The translations under genes and the position numbers were made by a program. The notes beneath the pieces were generated by a model that was not told the DNA's origin, made no database searches, and was given only the letters and a program-made list of their open reading frames with translations. 64,000 bases of DNA, taken from assembly GCA_024508675.1 (NCBI GenBank), contig JANINQ010000013.1, positions 117,777 through 181,776 on the forward strand. Reading direction: 5' to 3'. The DNA comes from Afipia sp. GTDB lineage: Bacteria > Pseudomonadota > Alphaproteobacteria > Rhizobiales > Xanthobacteraceae. Below, in pieces: positions 53,959 to 62,346 of this stretch. Numbering within the stretch: the stretch's first letter is position 1; every line of letters starts with the position of its first letter.

Positions 53959-55179
53959 TCACCGCGCCTGCGACGAGTCGGAAACACTTGCCGACTTGTC
54001 GAGAGGATGCCCCGTCTCGCCGGACACACGCCAGTCGCTGGCCTTCACGGCATCGCCGACGGCGAACTTCTGGAAGCCTTCGACCACCACGCGCTGGCCG
54101 GGCTTGAGGCCATCGGTGATCAGCCACTGGCCATCGACAAGGCCGCCGGTGCGGACCGGCTGCGAGACAATGCGATTATCATCCTTGACCAGAAACACTT
54201 CGCTGGCGCCGGATGAATTGCGCTGGATCGCCTGCGGCGGAACGACAATCGCATCCGGATCGCGGCCCTGCTCGATCTGAACACGGACGAACATGCCCGG
54301 AAGCAATTCACGCTTCGGATTCTTGAACTCGCCGCGCAGCGTCACCTGTCCGGTGCCGGCATCGACCTTGGCATCGGAGAACAGCAACTTGCCGTCGAGC
54401 GGATAGATCGAACCGTCGTCGAGCACGAGACGCACCTTGGCGGCATCGGGCGAGACGGCGTCGAGATCGCCGCGGTCGAAATCGCGGCGCAGCTTGTTGA
54501 GTTCGTTCACCGACTGGGTGAAGTCGGCATAGACGGAATCGATCTGCTGGATCGTCGCCAGTGCATGGGTTTCGTTCTGCACGACGAGCACGCCTTCGCT
54601 CATCAGCGCCGCGCCGATGATGCCGTTGATCGGCGCCTTGATGGTGGCGTAGTCGAGGTTGAGGCGCGCGCGCGACAGGTCGGCGTTGCGCGCGGCGAGA
54701 TCCGCCTTGGCCTGCGCGAGACTGCCGATCGCCGCTTCGTTGGCGGCCTGCGAGGCCGCGTTGCTCCTGGTCAGGGTTTCGATGCGGATGGCATGTTGGC
54801 TGGCCTGCAGCAACGCGGCTTCCGCCTTGGCAAGCGCCGCTTCCGCCGCCTGCAGTTCGACTTCAAACGGCTTGGGATCGATCTGGTACAGCGGCTCGCC
54901 GCTCTTGACCTCGCGGCCCTGCTCGAAGGTGCGCGACAGGATGATGCCGGACACGCGCGGGCGGACGTCCGCCATCCGCAGCGGCGCAATGCGGCCGGGC
55001 AATTCACGGACGATGGCCTGCGGCGCCGCCTTGATGGTGACAGTGCTGACCTCGGGGGGCTCCGGCGGCTGGGCCGACGCCACGCTTTGCTCGTTACATC
55101 CGGACAGGAGGACCGCCGCCCCGAAAGCAAGGGCGATTGGAGCTATCCTGGTCGTGATCGCGTGCAGACGCGCTGGCAT
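53959..55179 (-). CDS. RND efflux periplasmic adaptor (AcrA/MFP type)
   Basis: 406 aa lipoprotein: signal sequence with lipobox VLLSGCNEQS (acylated Cys near residue 28). Then the barrel-sandwich and lipoyl halves (DVRPRVSGIILSRTFEQG and LDYATIKAPINGIIG) flank an alpha-helical hairpin rich in Ala/Gln/Leu; a beta-barrel (GQVTLRGEFKNPKRELLPGM) and membrane-proximal domain follow. The adaptor links the permease encoded downstream to an outer-membrane channel. The 266-nt gap to the permease holds the 150-bp repeat. Confidence 0.94.
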   Translation of the reverse strand: MPARLHAITTRIAPIALAFGAAVLLSGCNEQSVASAQPPEPPEVSTVTIKAAPQAIVRELPGRIAPLRMADVRPRVSGIILSRTFEQGREVKSGEPLYQIDPKPFEVELQAAEAALAKAEAALLQASQHAIRIETLTRSNAASQAANEAAIGSLAQAKADLAARNADLSRARLNLDYATIKAPINGIIGAALMSEGVLVVQNETHALATIQQIDSVYADFTQSVNELNKLRRDFDRGDLDAVSPDAAKVRLVLDDGSIYPLDGKLLFSDAKVDAGTGQVTLRGEFKNPKRELLPGMFVRVQIEQGRDPDAIVVPPQAIQRNSSGASEVFLVKDDNRIVSQPVRTGGLVDGQWLITDGLKPGQRVVVEGFQKFAVGDAVKASDWRVSGETGHPLDKSASVSDSSQAR

Positions 55180-55521
55180 CTCTCATCCTCTCATTTTCGC
55201 ATGACCGAAAACGAGAACGAGCGGGATTGCCCCCTGCACGCGGCCCGATTCACGATCCTTGCTTGATGAACACAGCATGAATCGTGCCGGTGTGCATTGC
55301 AACAACGTCACAGGGCGACCCGATGTCGCGCCACACATAAGTATCTGTTTTTAAATGAGTTAATGCGCATTAAGATTGCTCACGATTGCGTCAGCACGTT
55401 GTGAGGCCCCGACTGCTTTTGAGGCAAAAGTATGCAGGTACGGCAAATGCCTACTTTTGGAGCAAGCGCGATTCAGGGATGCGTATGGCGCATGGGTCGG
55501 GAACCGTAACGTCAATGCGTG
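55180..55521. promoter_or_regulatory. RND-operon upstream region with a palindrome
   Basis: No gene found. It contains a perfect 14-bp palindrome TTAATGCGCATTAA (55360-55373), 181 nt upstream of the adaptor start, in an AT-rich section, so it is a candidate binding site for a regulator encoded elsewhere. Nothing else clear. Confidence 0.45.
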
Positions 55522-55656
55522 GTCGTCCCGGCGAAAGCCGGGACCCATAACCACCGCACTCACGGCTCAAGGCAAGCGGCTGCGCTGCTCGGCCATACTC
55601 AACTGCAAAGTTTAGGGGTGATGGGTCCCGGCTTGCGCTTCGCTTGCCGGGACGAC
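55522..55656. repeat. Inverted pair of REP elements without a gene between them
   Basis: Left unit 55522-55554 (GTCGTCCCGGCGAAAGCCGG, then GACCCATAACC); right unit 55621-55656, starting ATGGGTCCCGGCTTGCGCTT and ending GCCGGGACGAC, in the opposite orientation. The right unit is identical over 36 nt to 57662-57697 and 58623-58658. The 66 nt in the middle hold no gene. Confidence 0.8.
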
Positions 55657-55707
55657 GCGAGAACAGACGCACACCTCTCCCCGTAAGAACGGGGAGAGGT
55701 GAAAAAG

Positions 55708-56493
55708 CTAGCTGCCGCTGAAGGAATTGTAGCCCATGTCTTCCCAATAGCCGCCCTTGTAGTCGTTGGTGACTTCCAGCGAGACCACATATTTCGGATT
55801 CTTGAAGCCGAGCTTGGTCGGCACCCGGATCTTCATCGGATAGCCGTAGGCGCGCGGCAGAATCTCGTTGTCGAACTTGAATGTCATCTGGGTCTGCGGA
55901 TGCAGCGCGCTCGCCATGTCCAGCGGCGAATTGTAGCCGTCATAGTCGGCGCAATTGAACCAGACATATTTCGCGCGCATGTCCGCGCCGACCAGTTGCA
56001 GGAAGTGCCGCAGCGGCGTGCCGGTCCAGCTTCCGATCGCGCTCCAGCCCTCGACACAGATGTGGCGCGTGATCTGCTTCTCCTGCGGCAGTCGATAAAG
56101 CTCATCGAGCGTCCACGACTTCCTGTTCTCGACAAGACCGCGCACCTCAAGCTTCCAGTCCTTGCCGTCGATGGTCGGCGCATCGTCGAGCGCATAATAG
56201 GCGTTGAACGGAAACGGCCGTGTGATCGCACTTTCCGGAAACGTCGGCGCCAGCGCGTTCGGATCGAACAGTCTGGCCTGCACGGCGTCGTTGAATTTCG
56301 AAATCTGCGTCAGCATCGATTCCGCGGAAAAACTGTCGGTGACATCGCAACCCGTCAGCAGCGTCAGCGCACCAAGGCTGGCGCCGCCCGCGATGAAGCG
56401 GCGGCGCGAGAAATCCGGCATCACCTTCAGCGCGTCCTTGACCAGAAGCTTCTTGTCGACGCCGGGGATCAAAAGTTTGCGCATGCGGCCCAT
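55708..56493 (-). CDS. Molybdopterin-dependent oxidoreductase (YedY/sulfite oxidase fold), Tat-exported
   Basis: 261 aa. A twin-arginine signal (DFSRRRFIAGGASLGAL) followed by a possible lipobox-like Cys (LLTGCDV). The catalytic domain has the molybdenum-ligand cysteine in TRHICVEGWSAIGSW, which matches the sulfite oxidase/YedY family, and ends with EVTNDYKGGYWEDMGYN. The next gene upstream on the strand encodes a cytochrome b with which it presumably forms an electron chain to or from quinone. E. coli MsrP repairs periplasmic methionine sulfoxide; this one may have another substrate. Confidence 0.87.
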   Translation of the reverse strand: MGRMRKLLIPGVDKKLLVKDALKVMPDFSRRRFIAGGASLGALTLLTGCDVTDSFSAESMLTQISKFNDAVQARLFDPNALAPTFPESAITRPFPFNAYYALDDAPTIDGKDWKLEVRGLVENRKSWTLDELYRLPQEKQITRHICVEGWSAIGSWTGTPLRHFLQLVGADMRAKYVWFNCADYDGYNSPLDMASALHPQTQMTFKFDNEILPRAYGYPMKIRVPTKLGFKNPKYVVSLEVTNDYKGGYWEDMGYNSFSGS

Positions 56494-56496
56494 TTG

Positions 56497-57138
56497 TTAT
56501 CTCCCGATAATCATCGCGCGCAGGCTTTTCGGCACCAGCAGCGCCAGCGCGACATGGATCACCAGAAATCCGACAATCGCCGCCATGCAGAAGAAATGGA
56601 CATAGCGCGCCACATCATAACCACCGAACAGCGCGGTGAGCGATTGCAGTTGCACCGGCTTCCAGATCGCGAGGCCCGACAGCACGATCAGGATGCCGAC
56701 AACGATGATGCCCGCGTACAGCAGCTTCTGCACCTGATTGTAGACGGTGAGATCAGCGTGAGAGAGCTTTCCGGTCAGCGCCGCTTTCGCGTCGCCCACG
56801 ATGCCGCTTGCGGAGATCGGCAACAGCTTCCTGCGGAAGCGCCCGGTGACGAGGCCAAGGGTGAGATAGACCAGGCCGTTGACCATCAGCAGCCACATCG
56901 CCGCGAAATGCCATTGCAGCGCGCCGCCGAGCCAGCCGCCCAGCGTCACCGAATGCGAGAATGTCAGGAAGCTGAACAGCGGCGAGGCGTTGTAGATCTG
57001 CCAGCCGGACATAATCATCAGGACCATGGCCACGGCATTGATCCAGTGCACGATGCGCACCCATGCGGGCTGAATGACGGCCTTGCCGGATGTGGCGGGC
57101 GCAGCGGACTGCGACTGATCGGCGGCGATGCTGGACAT
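56497..57138 (-). CDS. Cytochrome b561-type membrane subunit
   Basis: 213 aa from ATG 57138 (MSSIAADQSQSA); a GTG 6 codons upstream is the alternative. Four transmembrane helices with heme histidines in WVRIVHWINAVAM, LQWHFAAMW and YVHFFCMAAIVGFLVIHVAL, the b561/Ni-Fe-hydrogenase cytochrome pattern. It ends 3 nt before the molybdopterin gene starts, so the two are co-translated. Probable role: electron transfer between the quinone pool and the periplasmic molybdoenzyme. It is not the six-helix MsrQ type. Confidence 0.87.
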   Translation of the reverse strand: MSSIAADQSQSAAPATSGKAVIQPAWVRIVHWINAVAMVLMIMSGWQIYNASPLFSFLTFSHSVTLGGWLGGALQWHFAAMWLLMVNGLVYLTLGLVTGRFRRKLLPISASGIVGDAKAALTGKLSHADLTVYNQVQKLLYAGIIVVGILIVLSGLAIWKPVQLQSLTALFGGYDVARYVHFFCMAAIVGFLVIHVALALLVPKSLRAMIIGR

Positions 57139-57281
57139 GAGCGTTTCCGGTTTCACGATGTCACCAACACCTTACGGATGCAGTTTAGTCCTTGTTACGG
57201 CGCTTCGCCGGAAAATTCGCAATCAGATACCGGCGATGAAACGACGCGGAAGATTATCACGGAAACGGGAGCAGCCTTTCC

Positions 57282-57314
57282 GTCGTCCCGGCGAAGGCCG
57301 GGACCCATAACCCC
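57282..57314. repeat. REP element, left side of GIY-YIG gene
   Basis: GTCGTCCCGGCGAAGGCCGG then GACCCATAACCCC: a hairpin (GTCCCGGC/GCCGGGAC) with an ATAACC head facing the nuclease gene. It ends 9 nt from the nuclease stop codon. Confidence 0.85.
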
Positions 57315-57323
57315 TGAATCGAT

Positions 57324-57608
57324 TTACTCAGCAATCAGATCGCTCAAATCTGCCCATTCAGGATTATCGGTTTCGATTAACGATATTTTCCAGTCACGCT
57401 TCCAGTTCTTGAGCTGCTTTTCCCGCCGGATCGCGTCTTCAGCGCTGTCATAGCCTTCAAGATAAACCAGCCGATGCACCTTGTACTTGGCAACGAACTC
57501 CGATCCATGGCCGGCGCGATGTTGCTCGAGCCGGCCACGAATTGAATTGGTCATGCCGATATACAGCGTCCCATGGCGACCACTGGCGAGCATGTATACG
57601 TGGTACAT
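57324..57608 (-). CDS. Small GIY-YIG nuclease family protein
   Basis: 94 aa single-domain protein of the UPF0213/YhbQ-like group. The GIY and YIG strands are YHVYMLAS and LYIGMTN, the catalytic arginine lies in RGRLEQHR, and the metal-binding glutamate lies in AIRREKQLKNW. All catalytic elements look intact. No clear Shine-Dalgarno precedes the ATG. The gene is boxed between two inverted REP units (57282-57314 and 57655-57697). Known GIY-YIG enzymes nick DNA; whether this one acts on REP hairpins is untested. Confidence 0.88.
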   Translation of the reverse strand: MYHVYMLASGRHGTLYIGMTNSIRGRLEQHRAGHGSEFVAKYKVHRLVYLEGYDSAEDAIRREKQLKNWKRDWKISLIETDNPEWADLSDLIAE

Positions 57609-57654
57609 GTTGCCAGATTAGGCCGGCGACCATTTCGCATTCAATTGTGAATAC

Positions 57655-57697
57655 GGTGGTTATGGGTCCCGGCTTGCGCTTCGCTTGCCGGGACGAC
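57655..57697. repeat. REP element, right side of GIY-YIG gene
   Basis: 43 nt starting GGTGGTTATGGGTCCCGG and ending GCCGGGACGAC, identical over the full 43 nt to 58616-58658 and over the last 36 nt to 55621-55656. It is inverted with respect to 57282-57314, and again its ATAACC-type head faces the gene. Confidence 0.87.
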
Positions 57698-57705
57698 AAC
57701 CGCCT

Positions 57706-58290
57706 TTACGTCGCCGGCATCAGCACCGTATCGACCACGTGAATCACACCGTTCGACTGGTTGACGTCGGCAATGGTGACCGCCGAGGTGCCGCCCTTGG
57801 CATCCACGATCCAGACCTTCTTGCCGTCGAGCTTCACGGTGAGCGTTTCGCCCTCAACCGTCTTGAGCTTCTTGCCGTCGGTGAGATCGGCGGCATTCAG
57901 CTTGCCCGGCACCACATGGTAGGTGAGGATTTTGGTCAGCGCCGCCTTGTTCTCCGGCTTCACCAGTGAATCGACGGTGCCGGCAGGCAGCTTGCCGAAC
58001 GCGGCGTTGGTCGGCGCGAACACCGTAAACGGTCCCTTGCTGGCGAGGGTATCGACCAGACCCGCCGCCTTCACCGCGGCAACGAGCGTGGTGTGGTCCT
58101 TCGAGTTCACCGCGTTCTCGACAATGTTCTTGGTGCGATACATCGGCGCGCCGCCGACCATCACGGTCTTCTCGCCGGACATTTCGCTTTTCATCATCTT
58201 GTCCTGTGCCTGCACGGGCGCGGTCAGCGCCAGCACACAGAGCGCGGCGGCGGACAACAGGGCGATACGGGTTGAGGTAAGCTTGAGCAT
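57706..58290 (-). CDS. Secreted fasciclin (FAS1) domain protein
   Basis: 194 aa from ATG 58290, preceded by GGGAG; longer in-frame starts cover the intergenic region. The signal peptide (MLKLTSTRIALLSAAALCVL) is cleaved near VQA. A single FAS1 domain occupies about residues 55-194: VAAVKAAGLVDTLASKGPFT, VFAPTNAAF (H1 box), ILTYHVVPGKL (YH motif) and a closing SNGVIHVVDTVLMPA (H2 box). FAS1 proteins mediate adhesion or surface contacts. It stands alone. Confidence 0.92.
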   Translation of the reverse strand: MLKLTSTRIALLSAAALCVLALTAPVQAQDKMMKSEMSGEKTVMVGGAPMYRTKNIVENAVNSKDHTTLVAAVKAAGLVDTLASKGPFTVFAPTNAAFGKLPAGTVDSLVKPENKAALTKILTYHVVPGKLNAADLTDGKKLKTVEGETLTVKLDGKKVWIVDAKGGTSAVTIADVNQSNGVIHVVDTVLMPAT

Positions 58291-58494
58291 GTGTCGTCTC
58301 CCGAAATTTGAAAGTTCCATCGGCCATCCGGTGGAACGAACGGCGGCGCTGAATGGATGCATCGCGCCGTCGATGGCCGAGCTACGGCGGCTTTCGCCGT
58401 GCGTTTCAGGAAATAAATTTTCGGGAGTTTGAAACTTTTGCGCAGGGAGAACGTGAGGCGGCACCGCAAATGCGATGCGCGCAATACATCCTCC

Positions 58495-58658
58495 GTCGTC
58501 CCGGCCAACGGATCGGCGCAAAGCGCCGTCCGATGACAGGCTCCGGTCGGGACCCATCACCCCTGTCAGACGCATTGAAGCAGGGCGCCTGCCATTTGGC
58601 TTTATCGGAGAGTTTGGTGGTTATGGGTCCCGGCTTGCGCTTCGCTTGCCGGGACGAC
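58495..58658. repeat. Inverted pair of REP elements, fasciclin/SDR gap
   Basis: Left unit 58495-58563 is a longer REP (GTCGTCCCGG at one end, GGGACCCATCACCCC at the other, with an extra GGCGC/GCGCC stem inside). Right unit 58616-58658 is identical to 57655-57697. Between them are about 50 nt with no gene. At 58679-58689 the word GCTCGCAATGACG overlaps the end of another element like that at 53.8 kb. Confidence 0.78.
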
Positions 58659-58692
58659 CATTCTTTCAAATGCTTCCGCTCGCAATGACGAA

Positions 58693-59448
58693 TTAAAGCA
58701 ACGTCGGATGCACGAAGCTGCGGTTATGCGTCGGCGAGATCAGGATTTCGTTGATGCACGCATGCGGCGGCATGCTGGCAATGAATGCGATGGTACGACC
58801 GAGGTCTTCCGGCTGCAGCATCTTCGCCATGTCTTCCGCCGAGGGCGGCACCGGACGCAGCTTGAGAATCGGCGTTGCCACTTCGCCGGGCGAGAGACAT
58901 GTGGCGCGCAAGCCGTTCTTGAACTCATCCATGTTGAACGAATGCGTCAGCGCCAGCACCGCATGCTTGGTGGTGGTGTAGGCAGGCCCCGTCATCTTCG
59001 AGACATGGCGCCCTGCCCATGACGCGACATTGATGATGACGCCGTCCTTCTGCGCGCGCATCGTCGGCAGCACCGCGCGCATGCAATACATCACCCCGCT
59101 GAGATTGATGTCGACCAGCTTGTCCCAGCCTTCGGTCGTAATGTCGTCCCAGCTTCGCTTCGGCACGTTGATGCCGGCGCTGTTGACCAGACAATCGATG
59201 CGGCCATGCTTGGCGACGATCTCCTTGGCGACCTTCTCGGCATCGGCCGCGCTCGATACATCCAGCACCATGGCCTCGGCCTTGCCGCCCGCCTTCGTGA
59301 TGCCTGCGACGGCCTCGTCGAGCACATCCTTGCGGCGGCCCGAGATCACCACAATCCATCCCTCTTTGGCCAGTTCCTGCGCGCCTGCGAGGCCGATGCC
59401 GCTTCCCCCGCCTGTGATCCAAGCCACGCGTTTCTTGTTATTGCTCAT
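58693..59448 (-). CDS. Short-chain dehydrogenase/reductase
   Basis: 251 aa from ATG 59448 (MSNNKKRVAWITGGGSGIGL); an upstream extension overlaps the divergent matB promoter. Rossmann motif TGGGSGIG, NSAGIN-type NAG block (LVNSAGINVPKRS), and catalytic Tyr/Lys in GPAYTTTKHAVLAL. The glycine motif and an early arginine (VISGRRKD) suggest NADP use. C-terminal block CLSPGEVATPIL is the PG motif. Divergent from matB with an 82-nt gap; substrate unknown. Confidence 0.9.
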   Translation of the reverse strand: MSNNKKRVAWITGGGSGIGLAGAQELAKEGWIVVISGRRKDVLDEAVAGITKAGGKAEAMVLDVSSAADAEKVAKEIVAKHGRIDCLVNSAGINVPKRSWDDITTEGWDKLVDINLSGVMYCMRAVLPTMRAQKDGVIINVASWAGRHVSKMTGPAYTTTKHAVLALTHSFNMDEFKNGLRATCLSPGEVATPILKLRPVPPSAEDMAKMLQPEDLGRTIAFIASMPPHACINEILISPTHNRSFVHPTLL

Positions 59449-59530
59449 GCCGGTTGTCTCCGTTGCTGCGAGTGTTGGTTTTGGTGTAGTCAAAACTGGA
59501 AAAATTCGATTTCTCCCGCTGGAATTTTGC

Positions 59531-61057
59531 ATGAACACGAGTGCGAACGCCAACCTGTTTTCTCGCCTGTTCGATGGACTTGACGACACAAGCCGCCTCG
59601 CCATCGAAAAAGCCGACGGCACGCGGATCAGCTATGGCGACCTGATCGCGCAATCCGGGCGGATGGCGAACGTGTTGGTGGCGCGCGGGGTGAAGCCCGG
59701 CGACCGTGTTGCAGCGCAAACCGAAAAATCTGTCGAGGCGCTGGTGCTGTATCTGGCGACCGTGCGCGCGGGCGCGGTCTACCTGCCGCTGAACACCGCC
59801 TACACGCTGAACGAACTCGACTACTTCATCGGCGATGCCGAACCGGCGCTCGTGGTCTGCGATCCGTCAAAGGCGGACGGCATCAGGGCGCTCGCGGCCA
59901 AGATCAATGCCAAGGTCGAGACACTGGATGCCGACGGCAAGGGATCGCTGACCGATGCGGCCGCGAAGGCCAGCGCAGAGTTCACGACCGTGCCGCGCGC
60001 AAGCGACGATCTCGCCGCCATTCTCTACACGTCCGGCACCACCGGCCGTTCCAAGGGCGCGATGCTGACCCACGACAATCTCGCGTCGAACTCGCTGAGC
60101 CTTGTCGAATACTGGCGCTTCACCAAAGACGATGTGCTGATCCATGCGCTGCCGATCTATCACACCCACGGCCTGTTCGTGGCCAGCAACGTCACGCTGT
60201 TCTCGCGTGCGGCGATGATCTTTTTGCCGAAGCTCGATCCTGAACTGATGATCAAGCTGATGAGCCGCGCTACAGTGATGATGGGCGTGCCGACTTTCTA
60301 CACGCGCCTCCTGCAGTCGCCCAACCTTTCGAAGGACTCAACGAAGCACATGCGGCTGTTCGTGTCGGGCTCCGCGCCGCTGCTCGCCGAAACGCACCGC
60401 GAATGGAGCGCGCGCACCGGACATGCGGTGCTCGAGCGCTACGGCATGACCGAAACCAACATGAACACCTCCAACCCCTACGACGGGGACCGTGTGCCGG
60501 GCGCGGTTGGCTTTCCTTTGCCGGGTGTATCGGTGCGCGTGACCAATCCCGAAACGGGCGAGGAACTGGCGCGCGACGAGATTGGCATGATCGAGGTGAA
60601 AGGCCCGAATGTGTTCAAGGGCTACTGGCGGATGCCGGAGAAGACCAAGGAAGAGTTGCGCGCCGATGGCTTCTTCATCACCGGCGACCTCGGCAAGATC
60701 GATCCGCGCGGCTATGTCCACATTCTCGGACGCGGCAAGGATCTGGTGATCTCCGGCGGCTTCAACGTCTATCCGAAGGAAGTCGAAAGCGAGATCGATG
60801 CGATCCCGGGCGTGATCGAAAGCGCAGTGATCGGCGTACCGCATGCAGATTTCGGCGAAGGCGTCACCGCCGTCGTCGTCGGCGACAAGAAGACGCCGCT
60901 CGATGAAGCGCAGGTGCTGCATGCCCTCGACGGACGGCTGGCGAAGTTCAAGATGCCCAAGCGCGTGCTGTTCGTGGACGACCTTCCGCGCAACACCATG
61001 GGCAAGGTGCAGAAGAACGTGCTGCGGGACACGTTCGCGAAGCTGTACGCGAAGTAA
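59531..61057 (+). CDS. matB: Malonyl-CoA synthetase (malonate-CoA ligase)
   Basis: Acyl-adenylating enzyme that makes malonyl-CoA from malonate, ATP and CoA. 508 aa from ATG 59531 (MNTSANANLFSRLFDGLDD). ATP motif YTSGTTGRSKGAM; HALPIYHTHGLFVASN; ERYGMTETNMNTSNPYDG; hinge FFITGDLGKIDPRGYVHILG; catalytic lysine near the end in LPRNTMGKVQKN. The sequence matches R. palustris MatB almost block by block as I remember it. In that protein, the lysine of the GKV motif is controlled by acetylation; the same site is intact here. Confidence 0.93.
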   Translation: MNTSANANLFSRLFDGLDDTSRLAIEKADGTRISYGDLIAQSGRMANVLVARGVKPGDRVAAQTEKSVEALVLYLATVRAGAVYLPLNTAYTLNELDYFIGDAEPALVVCDPSKADGIRALAAKINAKVETLDADGKGSLTDAAAKASAEFTTVPRASDDLAAILYTSGTTGRSKGAMLTHDNLASNSLSLVEYWRFTKDDVLIHALPIYHTHGLFVASNVTLFSRAAMIFLPKLDPELMIKLMSRATVMMGVPTFYTRLLQSPNLSKDSTKHMRLFVSGSAPLLAETHREWSARTGHAVLERYGMTETNMNTSNPYDGDRVPGAVGFPLPGVSVRVTNPETGEELARDEIGMIEVKGPNVFKGYWRMPEKTKEELRADGFFITGDLGKIDPRGYVHILGRGKDLVISGGFNVYPKEVESEIDAIPGVIESAVIGVPHADFGEGVTAVVVGDKKTPLDEAQVLHALDGRLAKFKMPKRVLFVDDLPRNTMGKVQKNVLRDTFAKLYAK

Positions 61058-61074
61058 GTGCAACAACCAAAATT

Positions 61075-61161
61075 GTCGTCGCCGGGCTTGTTCCGGCGAC
61101 CTCGATCAACTGAGCACAATGCCTTGATCATCGGGATGCCCGGAACAAGTCCGGGCATGAC
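61075..61161. repeat. REP-like inverted pair after matB
   Basis: GTCGTCGCCGGGCTTGTTCC (61075-61094) and GGAACAAGTCCGGGCATGAC (61142-61161) form an imperfect inverted pair: the core GCTTGTTCCGG is related to CCGGAACAAG. The right unit shares CGGGATG...CATGAC borders with 48484-48516. It lies between the convergent matB and TauE-type genes. Confidence 0.65.
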
Positions 61162-61206
61162 AAAGTGAGAGAATCCTGCGCCGGGACGACCCGTTGAGAA
61201 GACCCC

Positions 61207-62067
61207 TCAATACCCCGTCACCAGACTGACGACGAAACGCGAACTCACGATCAGCAGGTAACATCCGAACGCGACTTCAAGCTTCCGCTTGGTGAGGAAG
61301 TGCGCGACCTTCACACCGAGCGGCGCGATCAATAGACTCGTCGGCATCACCAGAAGCGCGCCGATGATCGAGATGAATCCAATCGCGAACGGCAATTGCA
61401 GCGCAGCCACCTCCGGAAAGCGCGACGCTGCCGGCCAGCCTGCATAAATGTAGCCCAGCGCACCGGGGATCGAGATCAAGACCGCAAGACCCGCCGAGGT
61501 GCCGATCGCCTGATGGATCGGGCGGCCGTAGAACGTCATCAGCAGATTCGAGAACAGCCCGCCGCCGATGCCCATCAGGGTCGAGAGCAGGCCGATGAAG
61601 AACCCGTAGGCCTTCATGAAAAAGCCTTTCGGCATCTCGTCGCCGAGCCGCCAGTGTTCCTTGCCGAGCAGGAGCCGCGCCGCCGCCGACCACGCCACGC
61701 CGACGAACACATACTTGAACAGTTTTTCCGGTGCGTAGCGCGCGATCACGCTGCCGGCAATCACGCCGATCAGCACCGGGAGCGCCCACTTTTTCAGGAT
61801 CTCCATGTCGACACTGCCGCGCTTGCGGTGGGCCTGCCATGAGCGGATCGAGGTCGGGATGATGATCGCCAGCGATGTGCCGATGCAGAGCGGCATCCGC
61901 ACCTCCAGCGGCACACCGGCCACGCGGAAACATTCGTACAGCACCGGTACCAGCACGGCGCCGCCGCCGATGCCGAAAATGCCGGCCAGAAACCCGGCCA
62001 GAGCGCCGGTGGCGACCAGCAGCAGAACAAGTTCAAGCAGTTGCGGGACGGTGAGACCGGCGATCAT
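61207..62067 (-). CDS. Sulfite exporter TauE/SafE family permease
   Basis: 286 aa with eight or so hydrophobic helices. Internal repeats of the family are visible: GFLAGIFGIGGGAVLVPVL in the first half and GFFIGLLSTLMGIGGGLFSN in the second, each with the GIGGG signature. Members export sulfoacetate, sulfite or other organic anions. A malonate or organosulfur link to the neighbours is only speculation. Confidence 0.88.
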   Translation of the reverse strand: MIAGLTVPQLLELVLLLVATGALAGFLAGIFGIGGGAVLVPVLYECFRVAGVPLEVRMPLCIGTSLAIIIPTSIRSWQAHRKRGSVDMEILKKWALPVLIGVIAGSVIARYAPEKLFKYVFVGVAWSAAARLLLGKEHWRLGDEMPKGFFMKAYGFFIGLLSTLMGIGGGLFSNLLMTFYGRPIHQAIGTSAGLAVLISIPGALGYIYAGWPAASRFPEVAALQLPFAIGFISIIGALLVMPTSLLIAPLGVKVAHFLTKRKLEVAFGCYLLIVSSRFVVSLVTGY

Positions 62068-62346
62068 GGGCGGGCCTCGCAGGTGGTGTGCTGGGTCATT
62101 CCGATGGATTTCCGAATCGAGCGGTGAATCCCGCCTCAGATATAGAGTTGCGGCGTTTGTGGTATACGAAAAACATGTATGCCAGAAGGGCCTAAGCGGC
62201 GGACAAAGAATTGGTTTTTGATTCAGTGTTTAGTGAATTCTGCGTTGCGCTCGTTCCACCTTCTCCGTAAATAGAAGCACTCTAATAAACCCGATCCCGC
62301 ATAAAAAGTCGGCACGTTCTTCTGCCGCAAACCATTAAAGTCGCGC
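62068..62346. promoter_or_regulatory. Divergent TauE/sdhC intergenic region
   Basis: A 279-nt gap between diverging genes with an AT-rich middle, so it should carry the sdh promoter. I could not pick a reliable -35/-10 pair or any operator. No gene or RNA found. Confidence 0.35.
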
